Notes under the pieces: generated by a model
The model's input: only the letters and a program-made list of their open reading frames with translations
Told to the model about the DNA's origin: nothing
Databases searched by the model: none
Made by a program: the position numbers and the translations under genes
Shown here: piece after piece, positions 11,301 to 23,313 of the stretch
Numbering within the stretch: the stretch's first letter is position 1
How the letters are laid out: every line of letters starts with the position of its first letter
Assembly (NCBI GenBank): GCA_015680685.1
Contig: MNCI01025357.1
Span: 692,789-754,788, forward strand
Origin: Gnetum montanum
Lineage: Eukaryota > Streptophyta > Gnetopsida > Gnetales > Gnetaceae
Direction of reading: 5' to 3'
Length of the DNA stretch: 62,000 bases

Positions 11301-13721
11301 ATGCTCTCCAACCATTGTCTCAAAATCCTGTAAATTGCAATGATGTTGCCTAATTATACATAAATTTGACTTAATGTGTACCATGAAAGGGAAATGAATA
11401 GTGGAAATTTTGAAATCACCCTTGGCATCCTGTTGATGAATTTTGTTGCATTTGCAAGCTCTGCTGCGGCTTTTATTTCCTCAAATGTGGCCCCTTCTTT
11501 GCCATATGCAATATTTTCTTTGATTGTTGTAGCAAATAGGACAGGTTCTTGACTTACAAGCCCAATTTTTCCTCTTAGCCATTGAAGTTGAAACCGCTTG
11601 ATATCAACCCCATCTATAAGGATTTCCCCAGATTGGGGATCATAGAATCTTTCAATAAGACTGATAATTGTAGACTTGCCACTTCCACTCTCTCCAACTA
11701 TAGCCGCTGTAGTTCCCTTGGGAATGTATAACGAAAAGGCAGAAAATATTTGAACATCAGGTCTGGCGGGATAACTGAAGCTTACCTCCTTGAGTTCGAG
11801 GTCACCTTGGACATCTTCCCGGCTAGTTCCACTGTTATCATAGATATCAATTTCGGGTTTTCTCTTCAATGTTTGGAATATTTTGTACGCAGCAGCTTGA
11901 CCTGCTGCAATGGCTTTTATAGATGGAGTTGTTTGTCCAAGGGCACTGCAATGCATAGTACAAAACATTATAGATCTAGAGTATTTAAGAACGTAATAAA
12001 ATTTCAGTTTTAGTACAAAACATTGCAGAATTAAAATCCTATGCCGCCAATCAATCATAGAGAAACAACGGCAAATGGGCTCAACTTACATGCTTCCAAT
12101 AAGAAATGCAAATATGATGGTGATGACCTGCCCACCAGAGTATCCATCATGGATTATCAACGTTGACCCGTACCAAAGAGTCAAGGCATAAGCAGAAAAC
12201 ATAATGAATGAGAAAGAAGCTAAGCCTAGACCACTCGCTAGACCTTGCTGTACTGCAGCATTATATGCAGGCTCGAGGGACCGGTCATACTCATTAATAA
12301 CTCTTCTTTCTCCACAGAAGGAAACAACCTAGCAAAATAAAAATGGTCAAGATACCATTGTCCTGGAATGAAGAAACATTGATTAAAATATAAACAGGGA
12401 GGACATTCTGTAGTCGTCTTCGTAAGAAATACCAGTAAACAGTAATGTTGCAAAATTCGCTTAAAACAACTTCCTAGTGTAAAAGTCATAGACGTACTGT
12501 CCGAATTGCCCCAACTGTTTGCTCAACTTTACCACTGGCTTCCGCATATGCTTTCTGACTTTTGCTTGAGGATTTTGTCATCATGACAGCCATGACAGCA
12601 CCTGCAAGCATTAGCAGAGGAACCACTGCCAGAACTACAAGTGCAAGTTTCCATCCTTTTACAAAAGCCAAGATAATGCCCCCAGCGAATGCCGATACCA
12701 GTTGAATAAGAGTCCCGAACTGATTAAAAGTTAAGAAATGAATCAGAAGATATCTGGGCACTTGGTAGTCAATTCATTAAATTTCTTTCCAATTTTTTTG
12801 GAATTTGGAAATGTACAAAACGAATTCAAGCTTCTGAAGTTTCATTAATAGTGTATTAAATTTTCTGGGTGACAGTTTTTGCGACTGTTAAGAGTCAAGT
12901 TAAAAGCAGTTATCATTGTGAATTGTGAACCAACCTTTTCTCCCATGGCTTCTTGCAAAAGAACGGTAGCTCCTGCCATTGTTCCCATCACCTCTCCCGT
13001 TGTGGTCTTTGTGTCAAAAAATGCAACATCTTGTCTCAAAACTGCTTGGAAATACAGACTTCTAATTCTGGCTGCCTGTCTTTCCCCTGAGCACATCCAG
13101 CATGTAACCTCTGGCACAAAAAAGCTCAAAGAAATGTTAAGAACCCTAACAACTCTTAAAGGAGAATCCTAATACCAAATCATTAATGTGAAATAGCAAA
13201 GACTTACGGAAGAATGAGCCAACTCCAACTGCAATTCCTACATATACAAACCGGAGGGCTACCTGGGGAATCCCAAATATTAAACATTTTTATGATCACT
13301 TCTACAACTTTGAATCCACTAATTTCACGCTGGATAATAATCGGAATGGCAAGTTGTTAAGTGGCTCTACATTAGAAACAAGGAGAACCAACAGTAATTC
13401 GACATTCGATATCGGACTGTTTCTGTCAAAAAATTGCTTGGTTAACGAAGGATTGAAGAAGTTTACCGTTTCGACGTTCTTCAGCACATACTTTGTAGTT
13501 GTTGCACTAGAGCTGTCTCCAAAAGCATCAATAACTGATCCAAAAAGCACCGACATTGCTGGCAGACTGAGGCCATTGATTATGGCCCCAATGGTACCAC
13601 ACATTATCAAAACGGTATCAAGTGCATCTGCAAACGCAAACAATTTATATAGAGGAACACTCTTGTTTCTATTATTTTCATTTTCCAAATTTGTTGATCC
13701 AGAGCCATCTCCAGTACTCAT
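8368..13721 (-). CDS. ABCB (MDR/P-glycoprotein-type) transporter, complete gene 2
   Basis: Full-length plant ABCB exporter, 1277 codons, within the family's usual 1250-1300. Exons, in reading order: 13467-13721, 13208-13262, 12935-13110, 12498-12719, 12090-12328, 11420-11945, 11054-11327, 10294-10975, 9964-10192, 9565-9831, 9113-9376 and 8368-9012. All junctions keep frame; introns are 78-215 nt, all GT-AG except the GC-AG intron 10976-11053. Layout: TMD1 (about 25-330), NBD1 with Walker [10 protein letters not shown] near residue 400, LSGGQ near 503 and [11 protein letters not shown] near 527, a charged Ser/Arg/Glu linker (about 590-690), TMD2 (about 700-990), NBD2 with Walker A near 1070 and LSGGQ near 1177, and a C-terminus of LYMASS. 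Motifs resemble the ABCB4/11/21 group (auxin or alkaloid transport); the substrate is inferred only. Start: the ATG at 13719-13721 opens [10 protein letters not shown] before the first TM segment. Exon 2/3 joins as GSFF-QVTCWM, slightly shorter than relatives, so that junction is the least certain. Confidence 0.93.
10976..11053 (-). other. GC-AG intron in ABCB gene 2
   Basis: Reading the minus strand, the exon ends GAAAAAG and the intron opens GCAAGC, ending TGTCAG before GTACTCAT. The frame is kept only with the GC donor (VEKG-THSQ). It is the same position and phase as 690-823 of gene 1. Confidence 0.88.
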
Positions 13722-13758
13722 GCTGTGAGAGCAAACTTTCCTTTCTGTGAGTTCGCTC

Positions 13759-13852
13759 CTGCATATGATAAAATCACACAGATAAGAGTCATAAGACTAC
13801 GTTTGAAACTTTGAATACATTTCTGCAGCTTTTGTGAGTGAAAACACTACCT
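13759..13852 (-). other. Possible 5' UTR intron of ABCB gene 2
   Basis: On the minus strand CTAAG/GTAGTG (donor at 13852) and a pyrimidine-containing acceptor TATGCAG/GAGCG (ending 13759) would remove 94 nt just before the start codon at 13721. Both sites are reasonable but not decisive. A TTATAAAA box on the same strand near 14186-14193 could be the promoter. Confidence 0.3.
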
Positions 13853-15420
13853 TAGACTTGGACACTGTTGCCGTTCATCAAGACTGAGTGCTCAGCTAAA
13901 ATCACAAGAAGCTTACTTGCCATCGAAGCCTTCGTTTCATGTGAATTTGTAGCATACCACATCTTGAGCACAGCAGTGCATGGTTAAAACTAGAGGATTT
14001 AGTCAAATTCCTCTCTCACAAGATAACAAGAAATCTCTCCTCTTCAATTCTACGAGGTGCTCTTTGACGTGGTCACCGATTGTGCAGGCGTGTCATTTAA
14101 AAAATCATTCGAATGCACAAAACCGAATCCGTGTGGGGCTGTTGGGCTGTCTTATGCATGACTGGCCAATTTGTTTACCAGAATCATTTTATAAAACAGC
14201 TAGTTCTAGGTGAACTTGAATGAGATTTGGTGTGTGGATTCAAGATTAAGCATTGAGATTTGAGAATGTGACAGGGAGCTTTTGACTTTCTTATGACCAA
14301 GCCAAATACTTGGCCACCACGTTTGTTTCCCATTCATCGTTCGTTGCGATTCCGACGGGCTTCTGTTCCTTGAAGTTGATTCTGTGTAAACTTGAGCAAG
14401 CAATTTAACAGTGTGACACTATGTTACAAAGTTGAAGCCTTGCAATCCACGCTACAGAGGGGGAAGAGACAAACCACCATGATTACTACTATATATCATA
14501 ATGATTAAGCCCATGCTATTCTGATAATATTCTTCCATCGTCTTCCCATAAGCGGGTGACGTTTACTGATGCGATTTGGTCATTTTCGTATGCCAAGATG
14601 CTTGAACTGAACGTTTAAAGGTTGTTACAGAGAAAAAGACTTTCGTGGAGTCAACCTTTTGCTCTGCAATTTTGCAGAGTTCATGGACAAGAAAATATCT
14701 TACAGTAATATATCATTACAACAGCCTGCTAATTTGGTCGTAATTAAAATTAATATAGAATGTCTGGCATTACTACTGCATCACATCCTATTTTGGCAGC
14801 CAGGGTCAGTATTTTATGGTGGAGATAGCAGCAAAAGCAAAAGTAGAGAGCAGCAGGCACCCGTGGTGAAACATGTATCATAACCTATGCATCAAAAGAA
14901 TCTGATTCATCAAAAGAATATAGAACAAGTATGACGTAAATCCAAAATATTGTTAATACTTAAAAATTGCACAGAAGATTGCTTGCAATATAGTAAGAAA
15001 ATTTGCAACAACCAAAATAACAGCAATAAAATGGAACCCTTTTGTTACTCAATTCAATTTTTCCAAGAATGAAATTAAACTTCAAGCCTTAACCAAATTT
15101 ATAACAAATCACATTTACTAATACTTTTGTTCAATGATGACCTGTGAGTAGTGCCTTAGGGTCATGTTGAAGATGACTACAAGAAAACACAACTTAACTA
15201 AACTAGGCACAGCCCAAACTCACTAGGATGATCAAAAACCTTTTGGATGTTGGAAACGGGCACTGGTCATGATGAAGGGGAAAGTAAAAACAAAAACAGA
15301 GCACCATGAGCTTGAGCTTGCATATAGCCATTGGCCATGGTGGGCTTTGTTGGCTCATAAGCAAACAGATTTTGGAAAAAGTTGAACAAGCATAGATCCG
15401 TATCATGTTCATGACTCATG
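13853..15420. other. Upstream region of ABCB gene 2, no gene seen
   Basis: It should contain the promoter of the minus-strand ABCB gene. Short open stretches (for example 14659-14883 and 15203-15503) have no recognisable domain and no supporting splice structure. I see no RNA gene or repeat here. Confidence 0.45.
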
Positions 15421-15850
15421 ACCCATGACGGTGACCCTGTTTTGCGTTGTTTTGCGTTTTCTTTTTTAAGCAGAGATATGAGAAAAAGAGCAAAAACCAG
15501 CAATCACCAATAAACACGCGTGAATGTGAGTCATGGCGGAACCTTTGACGCTCACAAAGGCCAATCCATGCAAATGCACGCCCCGTCCCAAACTTGATTT
15601 ACGAATGACCCAAACTTGGCCCTTCGGCCTTCGGTTACCAATCTAGTGCTTGGGTGATTTCCGTGTGTTTGTTTATTCATTCGGACTCCCCTGTTTTCTG
15701 TGGTCTGTGTCATGCCATGAATCTTGATTGCTAATGAACTGAAGTTTCAGAAGAAGATTGGTAAGATTTAAGATTGGTAAGATTTAAGACTAGATGAGGG
15801 ATAATGCACAATGCAGACATCGAGAACAACCCAAGAATCAAAAAGGCAAC
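15421..15850 (+). repeat. Dispersed duplicate segment, copy 1
   Basis: Shares several collinear blocks with 28040-28450: a GCAGAGA-ATGAG...AATAAACA-GC-TGAATGTGAGTCATGGCGGA block (15470-15540), GTGTTTGTTTATTCATTC...CATGAATCTTGATTGCT (15660-15732), and AATGCACAATGC-GACATC (15803-15822). The same order and strand, separated by small indels, means one duplicated segment and not chance. Leaving out the inserted element A, the copies would have been about 3.4 kb apart. Confidence 0.7.
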
Positions 15851-16120
15851 GCGAACATTTCAATGTACATCAATGTACAGACAAAATTTTATTGAAAATT
15901 ATGAAATACGTAACCATTCCGGATTTAATGTGCTTCTGCACGCGTTTCCAATGCTTCTGCACGCGTTTCCAATCCAACGCGAACGGTTCGTCAAAATTTA
16001 TCCTGAATGGGGAACATTTCAATGTACACGTAAATTTCATTGAAAGTTATGAAATACGTACCCATTGTACGCATTCCCCAATCCAACGCTAACGGTTAGT
16101 CAAAATTTATCCGGAATCAT
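15835..16120. repeat. Imperfect tandem duplication with an inner 22-mer repeat
   Basis: Two units carry GGGGAACATTTCAATGTACA-like starts, then TTTATTGAAA-TTATGAAATACGTA-CCATT, then CCAATCCAACGC-AACGGTT-GTCAAAATTTATCC-GAAT. Inside, GCTTCTGCACGCGTTTCCAAT is repeated twice back to back at 15930-15973. No coding role is visible. Confidence 0.75.
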
Positions 16121-17459
16121 GAATCTCTCGCGCATAGATCATAACATGATGCTTGGTTTTTCCCCAAAATTGGGAAAGTTTACACTTTTATAATATGTCT
16201 TTGATTAATTTCTACCGGGGTCCACCACTCTTGCATGGCTACGGTACCTTCCAAAAGGTATTAATGATAAATCAATTATATTTATGATAATAGTATTATG
16301 GTATTCTTGATTTTTCATGGATCAATAGTTATATAGTTTTTCATTTCCACCCAAGCTTGCTTATACTAATATTAGCACCAATACTAGTATTTGGTGAAGA
16401 TTTAAATGTAAACCATAATGTGCAATTATATCAATATCAATTCAGAAGATATGGAATACTTCCACTCCTTCAAAACATATCCCTTTAACCTATAAAAGAT
16501 TTAAGCATTTTTTATGGTATTTAACTCATCAAGGTTTGCCTCAAGACTCTCATTTAGGTGTTAATGACCCTAAAAGTCTTCTTTGCAACCTAAAATACTT
16601 GTTCATCTATTGTTTTTTGATTTGTCTGCTTAATCTTGGTACAGCTGGTATTTACATGATTTTAAGCTATGGTTGGATAATGTTTTATTTGACGATACTC
16701 ATCAACTTCAAGAAATTTTCTTCACTTGATACTCATCAACTTCAAGGAATTTTCTTTACACTTGCAGTTATTTTCCTTTCTTCTTTTCCTTTCTTTTTTA
16801 TACTTGGAGTCCTTTATCCCCTTGTTCTTTATACCATTTAAAAATGTTGATGTAATGCAATTCATGATAGAGGTTCTCTAGGTAATGTTTTCTCTTTGTT
16901 TGCGTAGGTAACATCACTCAATAACTTATGCTTTAATTGCAATCCTAAATGTATACATTTTTTTCCTAGTTTACCAAAGCCTTTAATAAAAAGTAAAAAC
17001 CCAAAAAAAATTACTTCTTAAAGAAAGCTAGCTATAATTCTTTTCTTATCCTAAAAGAGTTCTTCAATAAGTGTAAAAAAGGGAAAAGGCAACCTTAATA
17101 CCTGTAAGCTATGTTTTTGGTAAAGTTTCACCTTTTTGCTTCTCTCCCGTGGCACTCATTTTTAATTCATAATCACTGGATTCAACCTACAGTTTAAAGG
17201 ACTAACGCATTGGTCTAGCTCGTCACTGTTGATGCGTAAATTTTGGTCACATTAACACTTGGGAAAAACTCGTTTTAGGAGACTATTACCTAGGGTGCCT
17301 CCTGTATTGATACAGAAACCCAGGAATAGTCTCAACTGGAGAAGGCTATGCAACGTTTTTAAAACAATAACCCAAGTAAAATAATTAAAAATTTAAATTG
17401 AATGTTTTTGAAATTTTAAAGTACAATAAGTAATCCAAAAAAATTCAAATTTTCCTTGG
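16121..17459. other. Gene-poor stretch with one short direct repeat
   Basis: AT-rich sequence with no recognisable gene. At 16694-16763 GATACTCATCAACTTCAAG-AATTTTCTT occurs twice in tandem (about 34 and 36 bases). The open stretch 16536-16841 has hydrophobic runs but no family match I can name. Confidence 0.45.
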
Positions 17460-18299
17460 TCTTGTTGTTGCCGCCTATTCGCTGTCAACCCATTGTGGAT
17501 GCTATCGCAATGGTGGCCATAGCCACTGCTAGATGAGGGATATGGAGGAAATGTGACCGCTAGCATCACCTTTCATTTTCACATCTCCGTGCATAGGAGA
17601 GAGAAAACAAAACCATAGAAGTTGTTTGCCACCTTGATGTGGCCACCACCACTACTTGACCACCATCATTTGGTGTGTTGTGTGTGTGTGCCAAAGAAGG
17701 AAGGTTGTTGTTGTCAACCGTTGACTATGGAGGCCATCGTTTGCGTGTCCAGCTATGTGTGTTGGCTAAATGCCACTGCAATTGGTAGAGAGAGAAAAAT
17801 AGAAAATTGTCATGCATGTTGGCTACAATATCAGACATCATCTGCTACTATGCTTCTCGTAGTTTGCTACCTCATCATTCGCTATTGTCCTCTTACTGCA
17901 ACATGCTACTGATGCATCATGTGCTGGGAGAGAGAGAAAATGATTCCATGCGACATTCGCACCAATCACAGCATTGCCACTACCCACCACCATTGTTTTC
18001 CCATGCATCTAGAGCTACTACAGAGGAGAGAGTGTGAGGCTACCCAACATGCTATGCTACTGAAGAGCCATGCACCTGCTATCACCTAGAAGCAAAAGGA
18101 AGATAAAAGCCTATTGTAGTCATTGTCAGAGAGAAAAACTACACGTATTATGCGTTGTGTGTGTACACTGCACTGTCTACATCACCTACCTCGACGTTCG
18201 TGTTCTGTTGCACTGTTGAGAAAAGAATGGAAAGAGAGAGAGAGCCTTACTGTTGACTGCTGCCAACAAATGTGTGTTGCCTACTTGTTGGTATGCCAC
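17460..18299. repeat. GA-rich, CCACCA-rich interspersed low-complexity region
   Basis: GAGAGAGAAAA-like tracts recur at about 17600, 17787, 17932, 18022, 18126 and 18233, between TGCTACTG/GCCACCACC-rich sequence, suggesting a decayed array with units of roughly 90-190 bases. Open reading frames through it look like by-products of composition. Element A is inserted at its right edge. Confidence 0.4.
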
Positions 18300-19155
18300 T
18301 AATGAATCATGATTTGCCAAGCTCCGATATTAGATTCGCAATATTGGATATGCAATATTATGACCTAGGTAACAATATCGAATACATGATATCATGGTTC
18401 CCATGTAAGCCTATAAATACCACATTTAGGTGCATAAGAAGAAAAGTAAGTAAGGATAGAAGTAGAGTCTTTTTGTTATTTTTAGTTCATTTCAATTCTT
18501 TCCCCAGTGCATGCCCCCAATGTGATGATTGTAATTGTACAGAACCTTTATTCGAGTGTGACGTACTTGGACAGGTGCATGATCAGTAATAAAGATCAAG
18601 CTTACTTCATCATTGCAGCATTCAATTAGTTTAATTGCTTAATTGTTATTGTTATTTATTGTTTTCTTAATTAACATTTCTTTACCTTCATTTACTATCC
18701 CTGTTATTAAATACGAAATGAGTATGACTTAATCACAAGCATTTAAGTGTGACTACTTGGTATCTTAGTAGTGTATCTAAGAGTGCTTAAGTAACATGCG
18801 CTTGGTAATCTTAGAAGTAGTACACGAGGTCCAAGATGTGTACGGATGATTATGGACAAATGCTCATCACACTTAGGCTAGCTTAGATTTTTCTTCTCAT
18901 TCCCTATTAGCTTAAAACAAAGTTATTTTCCATTGCCTTTAGGAGTAGCACTAACTTAGGACCACATCACACACCTCACTCTAGACTAAATCATACGTGA
19001 CAAAGCAAATACTAGTTCAGGTGGGAAGACAACGAACTGCGATCAACATGTAACTATCTAAATACCACAACTAGCTTGTCTACGGAGTTCAACCAAATCG
19101 TGCATGAATGCTTGTATTCATATGGTTGAGTGTAAGGGTACCTCACCACTCATCA
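18300..19155 (+). repeat. Element A 5' LTR
   Basis: 856 bases. Starts TAATGAATC (family consensus TGATGA, one G-to-A change) and ends CTCATCA. A GATAT/ATATC-rich array (18320-18400) precedes TATAAATA at 18412, and AATAAA at 18588 can serve polyadenylation. Confidence 0.88.
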
Positions 19156-19156
19156 T

Positions 19157-19174
19157 TGGCGCCATTGCTAAGAA
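19157..19174 (+). other. Primer-binding site, tRNA-Asp type
   Basis: TGGCGCCATTGCTAAG follows the LTR after one spacer base. It matches the complement of the 3' end of plant tRNA-Asp (TGGCGCCGTTGCCGGGG) apart from decay-type changes. Element C has a related site at 39922-39938. Confidence 0.75.
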
Positions 19175-19448
19175 CAATGCTAGTTATTTAGATTAGCTAT
19201 ATCATATAAGATTGTTGTAACAATGTATTCATGATATATCTCTTTGAAAAGAACTTAATTTCAATTAAGTCACACACAAATTCACAACAACGTCTCTCTC
19301 ACAAGACTATGATAACGCAACAACCAGTAAGGTAATTCATTGGAGAGCCAACGAATTATACGATGATGAAGACGAAATTTAGAGTACTCAATCTGATGCA
19401 AGGGTCTCCTATGTACATAAATGAAGACAACATCATCCCAACTCACAA

Positions 19449-21275
19449 ATGCATAACCTACTTAGTGACAATGAACCCTTGCTGGCCACTAAGAGCCTAA
19501 TGCATATACAAGAGGCTATTCAAATATCCCGCAGGCATCGTAAGGAAAGCCATCTACCCAGGCTTGATTCAAACAACTTTCCCAAGTTCTCAGGAGGCTA
19601 TGATTTAGACCTGCAACATCATTTACAAGCCTTCCATGATGCCTATGTATGGAAAAATATTGATAATGGGTGGTAAAAACTTAAGCTCTTTCCTATGATA
19701 CTCGTTGGCCAAGCAAAAGTATGGCGCAGGTCCTTAAGACCAAAATCAATTCAACATTGGTCGACAATGGTAGAACTCTTCAATGAAAGATATCAAACTT
19801 ATGCAAGAGTATCAACCTTGAGGAGAAAAATCCAAAAGTGGAAGCAAGGGCAACATGAACCCTTGAACATGGCCTTAGAAAGATACTATTCGTTGTTAAA
19901 CAATTGCCCAGGCCATGGATTCTCCGAGAAAAGGCTAATGTACCATATCATGAATGGGCTCCGTAATGAAACAAGGGAAACCCTATGGATGTATGCCCCA
20001 GGTCAACTATATGAACTACGAACCCACCAATTCCAAGAGCTTATTAAGCGAGTAGCAAAAGAAGAAGGAGAAATGACTAAATGGGAGAATGTTGAAAGCT
20101 CTCAATGGGACCAAAATCTCGAATTAGCAAAGGTCCATGATCATAAAGAGGAGAAATCAACTCACATCAAAGAGGTGGAATCATCTTTGTCAATACTAAA
20201 ATCACTAGATGAAATTAAGGCAAAGATCAATAAGATGACGGAATGGATACATGGGAAATGTGGAGAACATGTCAAGACTATTAGAGGTAAAACCATGACG
20301 AACCAAGAAGCAGGATAGAACACTCTTAGACAATCAAAAAGAAGGGTTGAAGAGAATAAGAACTCAACTACTAATCATATGTATCAATGTAACGTTTGCC
20401 TGTATGATCACTCTAAAGGTCAATGCCCCATCTTGTCATATTTACATGAGCATTGGGAAAGAATGTTACATCCAGAGTTTGTACAACAATACTGTGTTCA
20501 ATCACAGTGGTAGAAATCCAAGTTGTGGGGGAGGCCACCTCCAAATTGGTCATACCCTTCATATCATCTGAACCCAAGCGCTTATCAGGTTCAGCATCAT
20601 GTTTCCCCAACTAGGTTAACATCCTCTATCTCACCACATTGTTATCATTCTCCTAAGTATTATCAACCCATGTCCTCTCCCATAAGATCACCACCTCATG
20701 TTCCTTGCACTTCTCCCCGCCCTCAATATTCTCATCCTTCACCTCCTTCTACATCGCCACCAGTTGTGCTAGAAAGATTTGCACCACAGCATTGACCCAC
20801 AAACGTTACTTGTGCTGCTACTATCAATCGCAGTGGGAATCCTCCACAACATCGAAGGAATCCCTTCTTTAGACATAACCATAGAAAGGGACAGCACAGT
20901 TCCGAGACCACTACATCCTCCCACTCAGCATAAGTTCAACAGCGTGGTGCATCTTTCTCCTCAAACCCAATGCCTCCTGTTACCTTATTAGGGCCACCAA
21001 TCAATAGTCCAACAACTATGCAACCCAATGAATATAACCATGTAGGGAGACATATTGATCCTTGCATACCATCTTATGGTCATAGGTGTCATAGTGGGTC
21101 AACTCGTTTTTGCATGACCACATCTTACAATTTGCCCCACTATGCCTACTACAATCAAGTGTGTGAACCCAATTTGGGTATATTCCTCCCACCACCTCAA
21201 AAGACACCCAGTGGTTTGAATATGATTGATCCCCAACATTCCAACATGTATGGTTCCACACTTTCCATTTATTAA
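19449..21275 (+). pseudogene. gag of element A
   Basis: Retrotransposon capsid/nucleocapsid protein that packages the RNA. Capsid-like core from about 19545: FPKFSGGYD, LFPMILVGQAKVWRRSL, LFNERYQTY and MYHIMNGLRNETRETLWMYAPGQ (two joined pieces of the same run). A short zinc-knuckle variant CX2CX3HX4C (CNVCLYDHSKGQCP, about 20390) follows, then a Pro/Ser/Tyr-rich tail to 21275 in shifting frames. Stops include the TAA in TGGTAA near 19673 and frame changes after 20318. Copies B (42850-44290) and C (37279-39308) share the EPLLAT start motif, the knuckle and the P/Y/S-rich tail. Confidence 0.85.
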
Positions 21276-21329
21276 TTATCGCCATGATCAATGGTTCAGT
21301 CATGGGGGACATCCCCCATTCTAACAAGC

Positions 21330-21482
21330 AAAATTAGTAAATGCTTTTCTTTTTCTTTAATTTTACAATTTTTTGTTTTCCAGTTTTTCATCTTTCAATT
21401 TGTTGTTTTATCTTTTTATTGGTTGGTTCATCTTTTTATTTATTATTTTATCTTTTTATGGGAAACCTCATCTATGAATAAA
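21330..21482 (+). terminator. T-rich tract with AATAAA after gag in element A
   Basis: Repeated TTTTTAT/TTTATCTTTTTAT units (21330-21460) followed by GAATAAAAC at 21476-21484. The same gag-sense T-rich tract follows gag in C (complement of 36590-36740) and B (complement of 42280-42480). It may end a gag transcript inside the element. Confidence 0.4.
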
Positions 21483-21484
21483 AC

Positions 21485-22690
21485 ACTCATGTGACTTGTT
21501 GGTTGAGGTGTTGTTCTATGCTATCAAGTCTCAAGTGACTAATTATTTGGACAGTGAGCCCATAATATCCACCCACCGATTCTATTAATAAGAGGTTCTA
21601 CTCTGGGTACAATGATATTCTTGTCACCATGAAAACTTAAAATTAATTTTATGCTCATTATGCCCAGAGCAAAGAATGATGGACTAAGAAGGAATGGCCA
21701 GGGTGTGACATCAAGGGGACTTGTCGATTCTTTTTGATGACATCTATAGGTGCTATCATACAACTTGGTTGTGCTAAGATCCTTATAGATCTAAAACAAA
21801 ATGGGAGTAAGAGTAATGAAGGCACTCAATAAAGAAACTCAATGTTGTTTTGGGGGTCCCATTGGAAAGACATGCACCCATGCTTGAAGGTTAGCAACTT
21901 CTCCAATTCACTATTAGAAAGAACAAAGTGCCAAAGCAGCTAAAAAAAAGAAAAGTGTGCCGTAGAGAAATTCCAAATCACTACTCCCTTGGACAAAACA
22001 CCAAGTGATCATATGCCTTGTTATCATGGTGCTCTTATGATTTTCCATCATTGGATGAAACAATGCAATGTCACTGATCAGAAGAATAGACTTGGTCTTG
22101 ATTTTCGAGCAACGGGCTAATGACACATTAATCACACCTACACTCAAGATTTATTGTACCTTGGGTTAGTTACCTCATGTCTCTATCTCTGCAATCCCTT
22201 CTACAATTTGCCTCATCTCGTTGTTCGTGTATTTTTGACTTGTATCTTGTGTAGCATTAAATTCATACCTTATCACGGTGGTATCTACATGTGTGTGTTT
22301 TGTGGAACTAGTGTGGATTATGTTTAACCCTTCTAGTGGCTATGGACATTTTAAGGTGTGGTTATGCAAGGGAATTATAGGTTGGAACCTGCTTTGGGGA
22401 GGACCCACTTGCGTGACTTTTGTAATTTGTACTTGTTGCACATCACCACATCAATTTATAACCTCTGAGTACTGTATTACCAATGTTATTCTTTCCCTTA
22501 TCATCTTTCTAATTCAAATGTTCCTATGCACCAAAACATGTCCTTTTTCCTCATCATATTCATGAATTTCATTATCAGATTCTACTCCATTATATTTTTG
22601 GTGCCTTCCGGTCTATTCAATGTTACCCTTGACCTTTCAAATTAACTTCAAATCCTTCATTTTTGGCCTTGGAAATTCAAAAATTCTTGA
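21485..22690 (+). other. Element A spacer between gag and second ORF
   Basis: No recognisable protein domain. A short block GGGTGTGACATCAAGGGGAC (21703-21722) recurs in gag-sense orientation in B (about 42019-42038) and C (about 36278-36297), so part of this spacer is family-conserved. No protease motif was seen here, unlike C. Confidence 0.5.
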
Positions 22691-22723
22691 ATTTTACCAA
22701 GTACTCTATTCTCAATGGGCTGC

Positions 22724-22810
22724 AATATCAAGTACTCGATATCAAGTTTGATGTGATATTAGGTCCGTGCTATCAGGTACGCGATATCACATCCATAAAA
22801 ACTATATATA
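22724..22810 (+). promoter_or_regulatory. Internal promoter-like site ahead of element A's second ORF
   Basis: Several ATATCAAG, CGATATCA and GTGATATTAG motifs (22724-22792) are followed by TATATATA at 22803-22810, about 500 bases before the ORF2 ATG at 23314. The motif type and its position before a TATA box mirror the LTR U3 of the same element (18320-18419). Element C has the same arrangement with its own motif type. Confidence 0.5.
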
Positions 22811-23313
22811 TGGACCCCCCTATGCACATCAACATCATTTTGCACTATTCATGCAAGGGGAGTTATTCAAATTTTCTTCCACGAATTTTCTAGCTTGTGC
22901 ACCTATCGTTCAAACATCCAAACTTACTCATTAACGCTCTGATTCCCATTTCAATTAAACCTATCTAAACCCAGAGTGTTTAACTTAGTCATGGGGGGAA
23001 GGGTATGCTCGAAGTTGCACATAATTTTTTCAAAATTCATCATTTCCCAAAGGATATCATAAAGGGTAAATGACTTTAAAAATGTTAAACATGTTGCCAA
23101 AATTAATTTTATCTCTTCACCCACACCATGAGAATAATTTTTGGAATCACCTAATAAAATTGGGCCTAATATGAAAACTTTTAGGGGACATTTTCGTAAA
23201 ATTTTCTAACTTTGGATCACACTAAACAATAAATGAATTCATTAAAGGCAAAGTAAGGTATAAATCAAACTTTGTAAGTAACCTTACAATTAGTCAGCCC
23301 TGTGTGATTGTAG

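Noticed and set aside
15203-15503. Minus-strand frames with a hydrophobic, signal-peptide-like start
   Set aside because: Continuation is not protein-like, frames break at once, and the duplicate at 28 kb does not conserve a frame.
17622-18037. Plus-strand ORFs rich in Cys, Tyr and His
   Set aside because: Product of CCACCA/TGCTAC low-complexity repeats; no conserved motif.
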